Source: an uncultured Eubacteriales bacterium
Lineage (GTDB): Bacteria > Bacillota > Clostridia > UMGS1810
Assembly (NCBI GenBank): GCA_900555295.1
Contig: USKN01000114.1
Coordinates: forward strand, 1 to 6,103
DNA: 6,103 nucleotides
Reading direction: 5' to 3'
Shown here: positions 1 through 5,460 of the stretch, piece by piece
Layout: the number at the start of each line of letters is the position of its first letter
Numbering within the stretch: the stretch's first letter is position 1
Translations under genes and position numbers: made by a program
The notes under the pieces: generated by a model
What the model was told of the DNA's origin: nothing
The model's input: the letters and a program-made list of their open reading frames with translations, nothing else
Database searches by the model: none

Positions 1-542
1 ATATACCCGAAATTGAACATATTTTTAAAGAAGATGGCATAAAATTAATTGATATAGGTTCGGGTGCGGGTTTTCCGGGACTGCCCGTTAAAATATGCCG
101 TCCCGAATGGGAGGTTGTGCTTGCCGACAGCTTAAACAAGCGTGTTGCGTTTTTAAACGAGGTTATCGACGAGCTTGAATTAAATAATATTAAAGCCGTT
201 CATTCAAGAGCAGAGGACTTGGCAAAAAATAACGAATACCGCGAAAATTTTAACGTGTGTATGTCGCGTGCTGTTGCAAATATGAGTACGCTTGCAGAGC
301 TTTGTCTGCCGTTTGTTAATGTGGGAGGGTACTTTGTAAGTTTAAAAGGACCAAAAGCCGATGAAGAAGCCGAACTTGCAAAAAACGCAATTAAAATTTT
401 GGGCGGACAGCTTGAGGGTATTTACGATTATAAAATTGAGGGAACCGACTTAAATCATAAGGCGGTTGTGGTAAAAAAAATATCACAAACTTCGTCCAAA
501 TATCCGCGCAAAGCGCCAAAACCGTCAAAAGAACCGCTTTAA
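1..542 (+). CDS. rsmG: 16S rRNA (guanine-N7) methyltransferase RsmG, 3' part
   Basis: The open frame enters from the left edge (first whole codon at 3) and ends with TAA at 540-542, giving 179 residues. The family is about 240 residues long, so roughly 60 N-terminal residues are missing. The fragment contains the SAM-binding loop LIDIGSGAGFPG (fragment residues 15-26), the following acidic strand LADSLNKR, the MSRAVANMSTL segment, SLKGPKADEE, and the typical C-terminal tail YPRKAPKPSKEPL. RsmG (GidB) methylates N7 of a guanine in the 530 loop of 16S rRNA, using SAM; this is family knowledge. In Bacillota it normally lies just upstream of noc and parA/parB, as it does here. An ATG at 249 and a GTG at 117 lie in frame but are internal, because the SAM motif is upstream of both. 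Identification is very secure. Confidence 0.96.
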   Translation, partial: IPEIEHIFKEDGIKLIDIGSGAGFPGLPVKICRPEWEVVLADSLNKRVAFLNEVIDELELNNIKAVHSRAEDLAKNNEYRENFNVCMSRAVANMSTLAELCLPFVNVGGYFVSLKGPKADEEAELAKNAIKILGGQLEGIYDYKIEGTDLNHKAVVVKKISQTSSKYPRKAPKPSKEPL

Positions 543-563
543 TTAAGCGGTTTTTATTTTTTT
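532..563 (+). terminator. Rho-independent terminator of rsmG, overlapping its stop codon
   Basis: An 8-bp perfect stem AACCGCTT (532-539) / AAGCGGTT (545-552) closes a 5-base loop and runs into T5-A-T7 (551-563). The left arm is the last coding sequence of rsmG and the TAA stop (540-542) begins in the loop. It separates rsmG from noc transcriptionally. Confidence 0.88.
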
Positions 564-597
564 ATGCTTTATTTTGTGTTTTTTTAACGAACGATTA

Positions 598-624
598 TTG
601 TTTACTTTTTGCATATTGTATGAT
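598..624 (+). promoter_or_regulatory. candidate promoter of noc
   Basis: A TATGAT -10 box lies at 619-624 (5 of 6 to TATAAT). The best -35 is TTGTTT at 598-603 with a short 15-base spacer. It lies between the rsmG terminator and the noc ribosome binding site, so the start of transcription would be near 631, about 20 bases before the ATG. Position is convincing; the -35 is weak. Confidence 0.4.
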
Positions 625-636
625 ATCATTTAATCA

Positions 637-644
637 AGGCGGTG
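637..644 (+). promoter_or_regulatory. ribosome binding site of noc
   Basis: AGGCGGTG-type Shine-Dalgarno (AAGGCGGTG read from 636) lies 6 bases before ATG 651. An in-frame GTG at 642 is inside this site and so cannot be the start, which fixes translation at 651. Confidence 0.75.
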
Positions 645-650
645 TTATAT

Positions 651-1486
651 ATGATTAGTGATGTTAAATTAAAGGGAAGTATTTTTTCCAAAAACACAAA
701 TACCAAAACGGTTGTTTACATACCCATAAAATCCATTATTGCAAATCCCCATCAGCCACGTAAGTTTTTTAATACCGAACAGCTTACCGAGCTTGCGCGT
801 TCAATTAAGCAATACGGTGTACTGCAGCCCGTAACGGTGCGAAAAATATCAGACAAGCAGTACGAGCTTGTAACGGGCGAAAGGCGCCTGCCGCGCATCT
901 TGCAGGGCTTGCCCGAATACCCGCAATTATAGGCGATTTTAAAGAACGCGACAGCGCACTTGTGGCGCTTATAGAAAACATACAGCGGTGTGATTTAACA
1001 TATCTTGAAGAGGCGGAGGCGTACAATAAGCTTTTAACGCAGTACGGACTTACGCAGTCACAGCTTGCCGAAAAGGTGGGTAAAACACAGTCTACCGTTG
1101 CAAATAAAGTACGGCTTTTAAAACTGCCCGCAATAGTAAGAGATATTATTAAAGATAATGACTTAACCGAACGGCACGCACGGGCTTTGCTTAGGCTCGA
1201 TAACTCCGATTTGCAAATTAAAGCGCTTAATATTATACTAGAAAAAGGTCTTAATGTAAGCGAGGCGGACGCATTGGTGGACGAAATGCTTAAACCGAAG
1301 GAAAATCAAAGCAAAAATAAAGAAAATACTAAACCCGAAAAGCCAAAACCTCTTAAAAGCATTTGTATTTTTACAAAAGCAATTAAAAATACCGTTAATG
1401 CATTGCGTCAAAAAGGTTTAAATGCGGTATCGGACGAAAAAGAATACAAAGATTATTATGAGTATTCAATAAAAATTCACAAGTAA
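651..1486 (+). pseudogene. noc: Noc (nucleoid occlusion, ParB family), frameshifted
   Basis: Two frames together make one ParB/Noc protein: 651-932 gives the N-terminal part through IPIKSIIANPHQPRKFF and VTGERRL, and the -1 frame from about 887 to TAA 1484-1486 continues AAHLAGLARIPAIIGDF, LIENIQR, a helix-turn-helix with GKTQSTVANK, LTERHARAL and a C-terminal dimer domain ending YSIKIHK. The break falls in the GERRxRA CTP-binding box. Restoring 4 bases (CTGC-GCGC-CGCGCAT) gives GERRLRAAHLAGL and a 279-residue protein, close to Bacillus Noc. In that numbering Q148, K154 and R176 occupy the family's specificity positions and are Noc-type. Noc binds its own DNA sites and the membrane and blocks division over the nucleoid; a short possibly amphipathic start (MISDVKLKGSIF) could be the membrane anchor, by inference. 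The second half stays open and well coded for about 190 codons, so the lesion is recent or a sequencing/assembly error. It is monocistronic between two terminators. Confidence 0.88.
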
Positions 1487-1515
1487 TATTTTATAATATC
1501 ATTTTCTCCTATAAG

Positions 1516-1543
1516 ACGGTGTGGCTTTTGCCGCGCCGTTTTT
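1516..1543 (+). terminator. Rho-independent terminator of noc
   Basis: A 10-bp stem, ACGGTGTGGC (1516-1525) with GCCGCGCCGT (1530-1539), contains two G-U pairs, has a TTTT loop and is followed by T5 (1539-1543). It starts 29 bases after the noc stop, so parA is not expected to depend on noc transcription. Confidence 0.88.
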
Positions 1544-1545
1544 GC

Positions 1546-1573
1546 TAAAAATGTTCCACGTGGAACATTTTTA
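1546..1573. promoter_or_regulatory. parS: parS site 1 (ParB loading site)
   Basis: The 16-bp core TGTTCCACGTGGAACA (1552-1567) is a perfect palindrome and extends through A/T flanks to a 28-bp perfect palindrome. It differs from the general consensus TGTTTCACGTGAAACA by one symmetrical base pair in each arm. Its place between noc and parA, beside parB, fits the centromere-like ParB nucleation site. A strand is not meaningful. Confidence 0.92.
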
Positions 1574-1607
1574 AACTAAACGTCGCAAATTGTTGTTAAA
1601 AATAGAT

Positions 1608-1613
1608 TATAAT
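1608..1613 (+). promoter_or_regulatory. isolated perfect TATAAT (-10-like)
   Basis: TATAAT lies between the two parS sites, about 120 bases before the parA start. No good -35 is found at 16-19 bases (TTGTTG at 1590 and TTGTTA at 1593 are too near). It may be a second parA promoter or a chance match in AT-rich DNA. Confidence 0.25.
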
Positions 1614-1662
1614 ATAAAATATTTTTTATGAATTAATACAAAAAACATTAAATTTTTAAAAA

Positions 1663-1684
1663 AAATGTTCCACGTGGAACATTT
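1663..1684. promoter_or_regulatory. parS: parS site 2, overlapping the parA promoter region
   Basis: It has the same 16-bp core as site 1 (1666-1681), 114 bases downstream, with 3 further matched bases on each side giving a 22-bp palindrome. The core ends 7 bases before the TGG of the extended -10 element and covers the position of the -35 hexamer (about 1668-1673), so bound ParB should compete with RNA polymerase; that last step is inference. Confidence 0.92.
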
Positions 1685-1687
1685 ATG

Positions 1688-1696
1688 TGGTACAAT
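1688..1696 (+). promoter_or_regulatory. extended -10 promoter of parA-parB
   Basis: TGGTACAAT combines the extended -10 TGn with TACAAT (5 of 6). No -35 match is visible; the parS core occupies that place. Transcription would begin near 1703, leaving about 30 bases of leader to the TTG start. Confidence 0.5.
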
Positions 1697-1722
1697 ATAT
1701 AGGTAAGATAATTTATGAAAGC

Positions 1723-1729
1723 AGGTGAT
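1723..1729 (+). promoter_or_regulatory. ribosome binding site deciding the TTG start of parA
   Basis: AGGTGAT matches the 3' half of the extended Shine-Dalgarno AAGGAGGTGATC. Its AGG lies 7 bases before TTG 1733. The in-frame ATG at 1715 has only a weak AGGTAAG, which would sit at the predicted transcript end. Confidence 0.6.
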
Positions 1730-1732
1730 TTT

Positions 1733-2497
1733 TTGAGTAAATGCATTGCTATTGCAAACCAAAAAGGCGGTGTGGGCAAAACAACCACTTCTATTAATTT
1801 AAGTGCCTGTCTTGCCGCTTTGGGTAAAAAGGTTTTGCTTATAGACACCGACCCGCAGGGTAACGCAACAGGCGGATTGGGAATTGAAAAAAGAGAACTT
1901 GATAAATCTGTTTACGATGTTATTATAAACGGCAGTGAAATAAGAGATGTTATTGTGCCTACCGATTATAAACGCCTTTTTGTATGTCCGTCGAGTATTG
2001 ACCTTGCGGGAGCGGAGGTTGAACTTGTTATGGCTGAAAACAGAACAAATTTGCTTAATACGGCTGTAGATAAAATTCGTGACGATTACGATTTTATTAT
2101 TATAGACTGTCCGCCGTCGCTTGGACTTATTACGCTTAACTCGTTTGTGTGCGCCGACAGTATTATGATTCCCATTCAATGCGAATATTACGCGCTTGAG
2201 GGGTTGAGCCAGCTTACAAGCACCATTAAATCGGTTAAATCAAAGCTAAATCCCCGTATAGAAATTGAAGGTGTGCTTTTAACTATGTTTGATACACGCA
2301 CCAATTTATCGGTACAGGTTGCACAGGAAGTTAAAAAGTATTATCCCACAAAGCTTTATAAGGCGGTTATTCCGCGTAACGTACGTTTAAGCGAAGCGCC
2401 CAGCTACGGACAGCCGATTAATGTATACGATAAAACCTCAAAAGGATGCGAAAGCTATATGCAGCTTGCGCATGAGGTTATAAAGGCTAACAGCTAA
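1733..2497 (+). CDS. parA: ParA/Soj chromosome partition ATPase
   Basis: From TTG 1733 the product is 254 residues, beginning MSKCIAIANQKGGVGKTT, like Bacillus Soj in both sequence and length; ATG 1715 would add six residues (MKAGDF) without family support. The deviant Walker A is at residues 11-18 (K11 signature lysine, K16 P-loop lysine), Walker A' LIDTDPQGN has D40, and Walker B IIIDCPPS has D125. The late TRTNLSVQVAQEV and IPRNVRLSEAPSYG segments are typical of ParA/Soj. Family knowledge: the ATP dimer coats nucleoid DNA and is released by ParB-stimulated hydrolysis, moving or separating origins; in Bacillus, Soj also regulates DnaA. It is followed 22 bases later by parB, in one transcript, and its promoter is overlapped by parS 2. 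All key residues are present, so it should be active. Confidence 0.96.
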   Translation: MSKCIAIANQKGGVGKTTTSINLSACLAALGKKVLLIDTDPQGNATGGLGIEKRELDKSVYDVIINGSEIRDVIVPTDYKRLFVCPSSIDLAGAEVELVMAENRTNLLNTAVDKIRDDYDFIIIDCPPSLGLITLNSFVCADSIMIPIQCEYYALEGLSQLTSTIKSVKSKLNPRIEIEGVLLTMFDTRTNLSVQVAQEVKKYYPTKLYKAVIPRNVRLSEAPSYGQPINVYDKTSKGCESYMQLAHEVIKANS

Positions 2498-2519
2498 ATT
2501 TGAAAGGATTGAATACACT

Positions 2520-3407
2520 ATGGCAAAAAAAGGTCTCGGACGGGGCTTGGGCAGAGGTCTTGACGTTTTTTACGGCGATACCGCGCCCGATATTGGAGGT
2601 TCAAACAACAGTGATACCGTTGATAAAGACTCTGTATGCGAGCTAAAAATAATAGATATTGAACCAAACATTAAGCAGCCGCGTAAATATTTTGACGACG
2701 AAAAAATAGACGAGCTTGCCGAGTCTATAAAAGAACACGGAGTTATAACACCCATTCTTGTTACAAAATCTCAAAACGGGTTTTACAGTATAATTGCGGG
2801 CGAGCGCAGATGGCGCGCGGCCAAAAAAGCGGGAATTAAAACCATTCCGGCAATTATAAAAGAATTAAACAAGCAGGAAATTTTTGAAATTTCGCTTATA
2901 GAAAATCTTCAAAGACAGGATTTAAATGCGGTTGAGGAGGCTCTCGGATACAAGCGTTTAATGGAAGAATTTAATTTAACCCAGGAACAGGCGGCTCTTA
3001 AAGTAAGCAAAAGCCGTTCGGCGGTTGCAAATTCATTGCGCTTGCTTAATTTGGATGATGAAACGTTAAAACTTTTATCGGACGGCAGACTTACGGTAGG
3101 GCACGCAAAAGTGCTTTTGGGGGTAGACAAACAACTTTGCGCACAGCTTGCAAAACTTGCTGTTGAAAAAGAAATGAGCGTTCGCGAACTTGAAAAGTTA
3201 ATTAAAGCGCAAACAAAAATCAAACCGAAAAAAAACAAAAAGCAAGACTTAAATGTTAAACTTGCGTTTTCGGCAATTGAAAAAAGTTTATCGGAGCGTC
3301 TTGCGGCAAATGTTAAAATTACAAATTCAAACGGAAAAGGCAAAATTACAATTGAGTATTACTCAAATGATGAACTTGAACGCATAACCGAAATGCTTAA
3401 CGGATAA
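2520..3407 (+). CDS. parB: ParB/Spo0J chromosome partition protein
   Basis: The product has 295 residues and starts at an ATG with AAAGGA 11 bases upstream. In order: the N-terminal LG tail GLGRGLGRGLD (5-15), which in the family stimulates ParA ATPase and here has an extra GLGR unit; the CTP-binding/hydrolysis domain with QPRKYF (53-58), GERRWRA (94-100) and ENLQR (128-132); the parS-binding helix-turn-helix (about 153-176) with KSRSAVANS; LTVGHAK (191-197); a lysine-rich linker (about 231-242); and a C-terminal dimer domain. R166 and G194 stand at the published ParB specificity positions, so this paralogue, not Noc, should read the two parS sites nearby. Family knowledge: ParB loads at parS, closes as a CTP clamp, spreads, and recruits SMC. 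The usual GHAR is GHAK here, a conservative change. It is co-transcribed with parA. Confidence 0.96.
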   Translation: MAKKGLGRGLGRGLDVFYGDTAPDIGGSNNSDTVDKDSVCELKIIDIEPNIKQPRKYFDDEKIDELAESIKEHGVITPILVTKSQNGFYSIIAGERRWRAAKKAGIKTIPAIIKELNKQEIFEISLIENLQRQDLNAVEEALGYKRLMEEFNLTQEQAALKVSKSRSAVANSLRLLNLDDETLKLLSDGRLTVGHAKVLLGVDKQLCAQLAKLAVEKEMSVRELEKLIKAQTKIKPKKNKKQDLNVKLAFSAIEKSLSERLAANVKITNSNGKGKITIEYYSNDELERITEMLNG

Positions 3408-3505
3408 TGTTCGGTTTAATGAATTTTAATTAAAACGTAAAAATATTTGTAAAAAATGTGTCCTTTGTAATGAGTTTTTTCGCACTGTGTAATATAAATA
3501 CACGT

Positions 3506-3547
3506 TTAAAGCAAAAAGTTTCTTAAAACGGCATTTTTTGCGTTTAA
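3506..3547 (+). other. possible leader hairpin before the membrane protein gene
   Basis: GCAAAAA (3511-3517) pairs with TTTTTGC (3535-3541); the stem continues with TTAAA (3506-3510) to TTTAA (3543-3547) past one bulged G, around a 17-base loop. It has no following T-run, so it is not a terminator. The 167-base parB spacer shows otherwise only a weak TTGTAA (3465) / TAATAT (3490) promoter candidate and a TTTTAATTAAAA palindrome (3424-3435). Confidence 0.25.
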
Positions 3548-3574
3548 CAGTATGTGATACAGGAGAATAATAAA

Positions 3575-3979
3575 ATGAAAAAAAATACAAAATTTTTAAT
3601 GATTTATGTTGCAATATTATTTTCGTTCGCTTTGGTGCTTATATTATTTGCCGGACTTACGCAAAATAATTACGAAAAGAAAATAGCCGAAAGTCAGGGT
3701 ATGAAAGAAAACCTTGTTGAGCTTACCGAAGTAAACAGCACGCTTGAGGAAAGCATTAAACACTTAAACGGCGAGCTTGACAGCACAAAAAAAGAAAACG
3801 AAGAGAATTTGCAAAATATTGAAAGCCTTAAGACAAACATAGAACTTACCGATACACTTGTAAACGCGTTAAAGCTTTATGAGAGCGGTAAAAAAGACGA
3901 AGCGCGCCAAACGGTATCGCAAATTGACGTGCAAACATTAACACAATCACAATTATACATTTATAATAAGATAAAATAA
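3575..3979 (+). CDS. hypothetical membrane-anchored coiled-coil protein
   Basis: I do not recognise this 134-residue protein. The start is ATG 3575, 8 bases after AGGAGA (3561-3566); an in-frame ATG at 3554 precedes that site and is unlikely. A short basic tail (MKKNTK) leads into one hydrophobic helix at about residues 7-28 with no signal-peptidase site, so it is probably an anchor with the rest outside the membrane by the positive-inside rule. Residues about 33-92 are rich in E, K, L and N with heptad-like spacing and should form a coiled coil. The last 40 residues (ALKLYESGKKDEARQTVSQ and on) look like one helix pair of a TPR-type unit. It ends 16 bases before serS and is probably co-transcribed with it. 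The layout recalls small bitopic division or envelope proteins, but no family motif supports naming it. Confidence 0.85.
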   Translation: MKKNTKFLMIYVAILFSFALVLILFAGLTQNNYEKKIAESQGMKENLVELTEVNSTLEESIKHLNGELDSTKKENEENLQNIESLKTNIELTDTLVNALKLYESGKKDEARQTVSQIDVQTLTQSQLYIYNKIK

Positions 3980-3995
3980 GGGAGAGTAAAAATTT

Positions 3996-5267
3996 ATGTT
4001 AGACATTAAATTAATCAGAACACAGCCTGAAATAGTAAAGGCGGCGCTTAAAAGACGTAAAATGGATATAGACATTGACAAACTTTTGGCGCTTGATACC
4101 GAAAAAAGAGAAATTCTTTACAAGGTAGAAGCTCTTAAAAGCAAACAAAACGAGGTTAGCAAACAAATACCCGTTATGAAAAAAGAGGGCAAGGACGTAG
4201 CTCCCGTATTTGCCGAAATGAAAGAATTATCCGACGAAATAAAGGCGGATGATGAAAAGGTAAGAGGTCTTGATGTTCAAATAGACGAAATTATGTACTC
4301 AATACCCAATATTCCCAACGATGACGTCCCCGACGGTGATACCGATGCCGATAATGTGGAGATAAGAAAGTTTATGGAACCCACAAAATTTGATTTTGAA
4401 CCCAAAGCACATTGGGATATAGGCGCGGATTTGGATATATTGGACGCACCCACGGCAGGTAAAGTAACGGGTACAAGATTTACGTTTTACAAAGGTATGG
4501 GCGCACGTCTTGAAAGAGCAATTATAAACTTTTATCTTGATACTCACACAACCGAAGCGGGATATAAAGAAATTTTTCCGCCCTATATGGTACACAGAAG
4601 AAGTATGGTTGGCACAGGTCAGCTCCCCAAATTTGAGGAGGACGCATTTAAAGTTGCGGGAACGGAATATTTTCTTATTCCGACTGCTGAAGTACCTGTT
4701 ACCAATATGTACAGAGATTGCATATTAAACGGCGACGATTTGCCTATTAAGCACGTTGCTTACTCGGCTTGTTTCAGAGCGGAGGCCGGCTCGGCAGGTA
4801 AAGACACAAGAGGTCTTATACGTCAGCATCAGTTTAACAAGGTTGAGCTTGTTAAATTTGCCGACCCCGAAACATCATATGACGAGCTTGAAAAACTTAC
4901 GCGTGATGCGGAACATGTATTGCAATTGCTTAAATTACCGTACAGAGTTGTTAAAATATGCGTTGGCGATTTGGGCTTTACGGCGGCTAAAAAATACGAT
5001 ATAGAGGTATGGATGCCAAGTTACGGCAGATATGTTGAAATATCGTCCTGCTCAAACTTTGAGGATTTTCAGGCGCGCCGTGCAAACATTAAGTTTAAAA
5101 GAAATCCCAAAGATAAAGCGCAGTATGTGCACACACTCAACGGCAGCGGTGTTGCAATAGGCAGAACGGTTGCGGCTATTTTGGAAAACTACCAGAATGC
5201 CGACGGCACCGTTACAATACCCGATGTATTGAAAAAGTATATGGGCGATAAAGATATAATAGAATAA
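3996..5267 (+). CDS. serS: seryl-tRNA synthetase
   Basis: The product is 423 residues, the usual bacterial SerRS length, with GGGAG 11 bases before ATG 3996. The N-terminal part (about 1-105) begins MLDIKLIRTQPEIVKAALKR and forms the long antiparallel coiled-coil arm that in the family clasps the long variable arm of tRNA-Ser. The class II core follows: motif 1 around 179-198 (EIFPPYMV), the serine-binding TAE (230-232), motif 2 with FRAE (260-263) and RQHQF (276-280), and motif 3 LNGSGVAIGR with R390. It makes Ser-tRNA(Ser), and also Ser-tRNA(Sec) where present, in the cytoplasm from serine and ATP. It is probably in one transcript with the small membrane protein gene. No T-box leader is visible upstream, although serS genes in Bacillota often have one. 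All catalytic motifs are intact. Confidence 0.98.
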   Translation: MLDIKLIRTQPEIVKAALKRRKMDIDIDKLLALDTEKREILYKVEALKSKQNEVSKQIPVMKKEGKDVAPVFAEMKELSDEIKADDEKVRGLDVQIDEIMYSIPNIPNDDVPDGDTDADNVEIRKFMEPTKFDFEPKAHWDIGADLDILDAPTAGKVTGTRFTFYKGMGARLERAIINFYLDTHTTEAGYKEIFPPYMVHRRSMVGTGQLPKFEEDAFKVAGTEYFLIPTAEVPVTNMYRDCILNGDDLPIKHVAYSACFRAEAGSAGKDTRGLIRQHQFNKVELVKFADPETSYDELEKLTRDAEHVLQLLKLPYRVVKICVGDLGFTAAKKYDIEVWMPSYGRYVEISSCSNFEDFQARRANIKFKRNPKDKAQYVHTLNGSGVAIGRTVAAILENYQNADGTVTIPDVLKKYMGDKDIIE

Positions 5268-5276
5268 TATAAGTCA

Positions 5277-5305
5277 GGGGGCTGCACTATTTTTCTAAAG
5301 CCCCT
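5277..5305 (+). repeat. hairpin 1 of the serS-rluB spacer
   Basis: GGGGCT (5278-5283) pairs perfectly with AGCCCC (5299-5304), plus a G-T outer pair, around a 15-base loop. It begins 10 bases after the serS stop. CTGCAC (5282-5287) can instead pair with GTGTAG (5314-5319) of hairpin 2, so the two folds are partly exclusive. Confidence 0.5.
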
Positions 5306-5308
5306 AAA

Positions 5309-5348
5309 AGAGGGTGTAGAAAAACGCTTTCGTTTTGCTACACCCTCT
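5309..5348 (+). repeat. hairpin 2 of the serS-rluB spacer, long perfect inverted repeat
   Basis: AGAGGGTGTAG (5309-5319) and CTACACCCTCT (5338-5348) are an 11-bp perfect inverted repeat. Inside, after one A/G mismatch, AAAACG and CGTTTT pair for 6 bp more around a CTTT loop, so the whole 40 bases fold on themselves. No T-run follows, so it is not a standard terminator. It resembles a dispersed palindromic (REP- or MITE-like) unit; that is inference. Confidence 0.6.
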
Positions 5349-5351
5349 CCA

Positions 5352-5409
5352 AAATTAGGAGTTGAAAATATAAGGTTAAAATTTTCGGCTTCTAATTTCA
5401 TATTTTTTT
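5352..5409 (+). terminator. hairpin 3 and T-run, likely serS terminator
   Basis: An 18-bp continuous stem (5352-5369 with 5381-5398, including three G-T pairs) closes an 11-base loop and is followed by CATA and T7 (5403-5409). The stem is AT-rich and the T-run begins 4 bases late, so termination is likely but not certain. It could equally be the end of a palindromic repeat with hairpins 1 and 2. Confidence 0.45.
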
Positions 5410-5460
5410 ATATTTTTATCATTTCTATCATTTATCAATTTTTTATTTAAGGATTAAAGT

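Noticed and set aside
71..80. Noc-site-like TTTTCCGGGA
   Set aside because: It lacks the CCCGGG centre and the symmetrical right arm, and it encodes the conserved GFPG of RsmG.
876..900. Programmed -1 frameshifting to make full-length Noc
   Set aside because: There is no slippery heptamer in the right phase, and a -1 slip would give GERRPAAHL, losing the arginine of GERRxRA and shortening the conserved spacing.
962..1486. The second half of noc as a separate gene starting at GTG 962
   Set aside because: No ribosome binding site precedes it, and the same frame codes family-conserved sequence (AAHLAGLARIPAII) upstream of 962, so it is the continuation of noc.
2341..2350. DnaA-box-like TTATCCCACA
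   Set aside because: It has one extra C against TTATCCACA, is single, and lies inside parA; no box cluster is present.
2909..3343. Minus-strand open frame of 144 codons inside parB
   Set aside because: It is fully antisense to conserved ParB domains; its Ser/Phe/Leu-rich peptide is what reversed AAA/GAA-rich coding sequence gives.
3408..3995. T-box riboswitch controlling serS
   Set aside because: No AAGGGTGGTACCGCG-like T-box sequence or antiterminator is present, and serS follows another gene by 16 bases.
5309..5348. Hairpin 2 as an ordinary intrinsic terminator
   Set aside because: The strong stem is followed by CCAAAATTAGG and not by a T-run on the plus strand.
5189..5401. Minus-strand open frame across the serS end and the spacer
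   Set aside because: It overlaps the conserved serS C-terminus, has no ribosome binding site, and its peptide comes from the inverted repeats.
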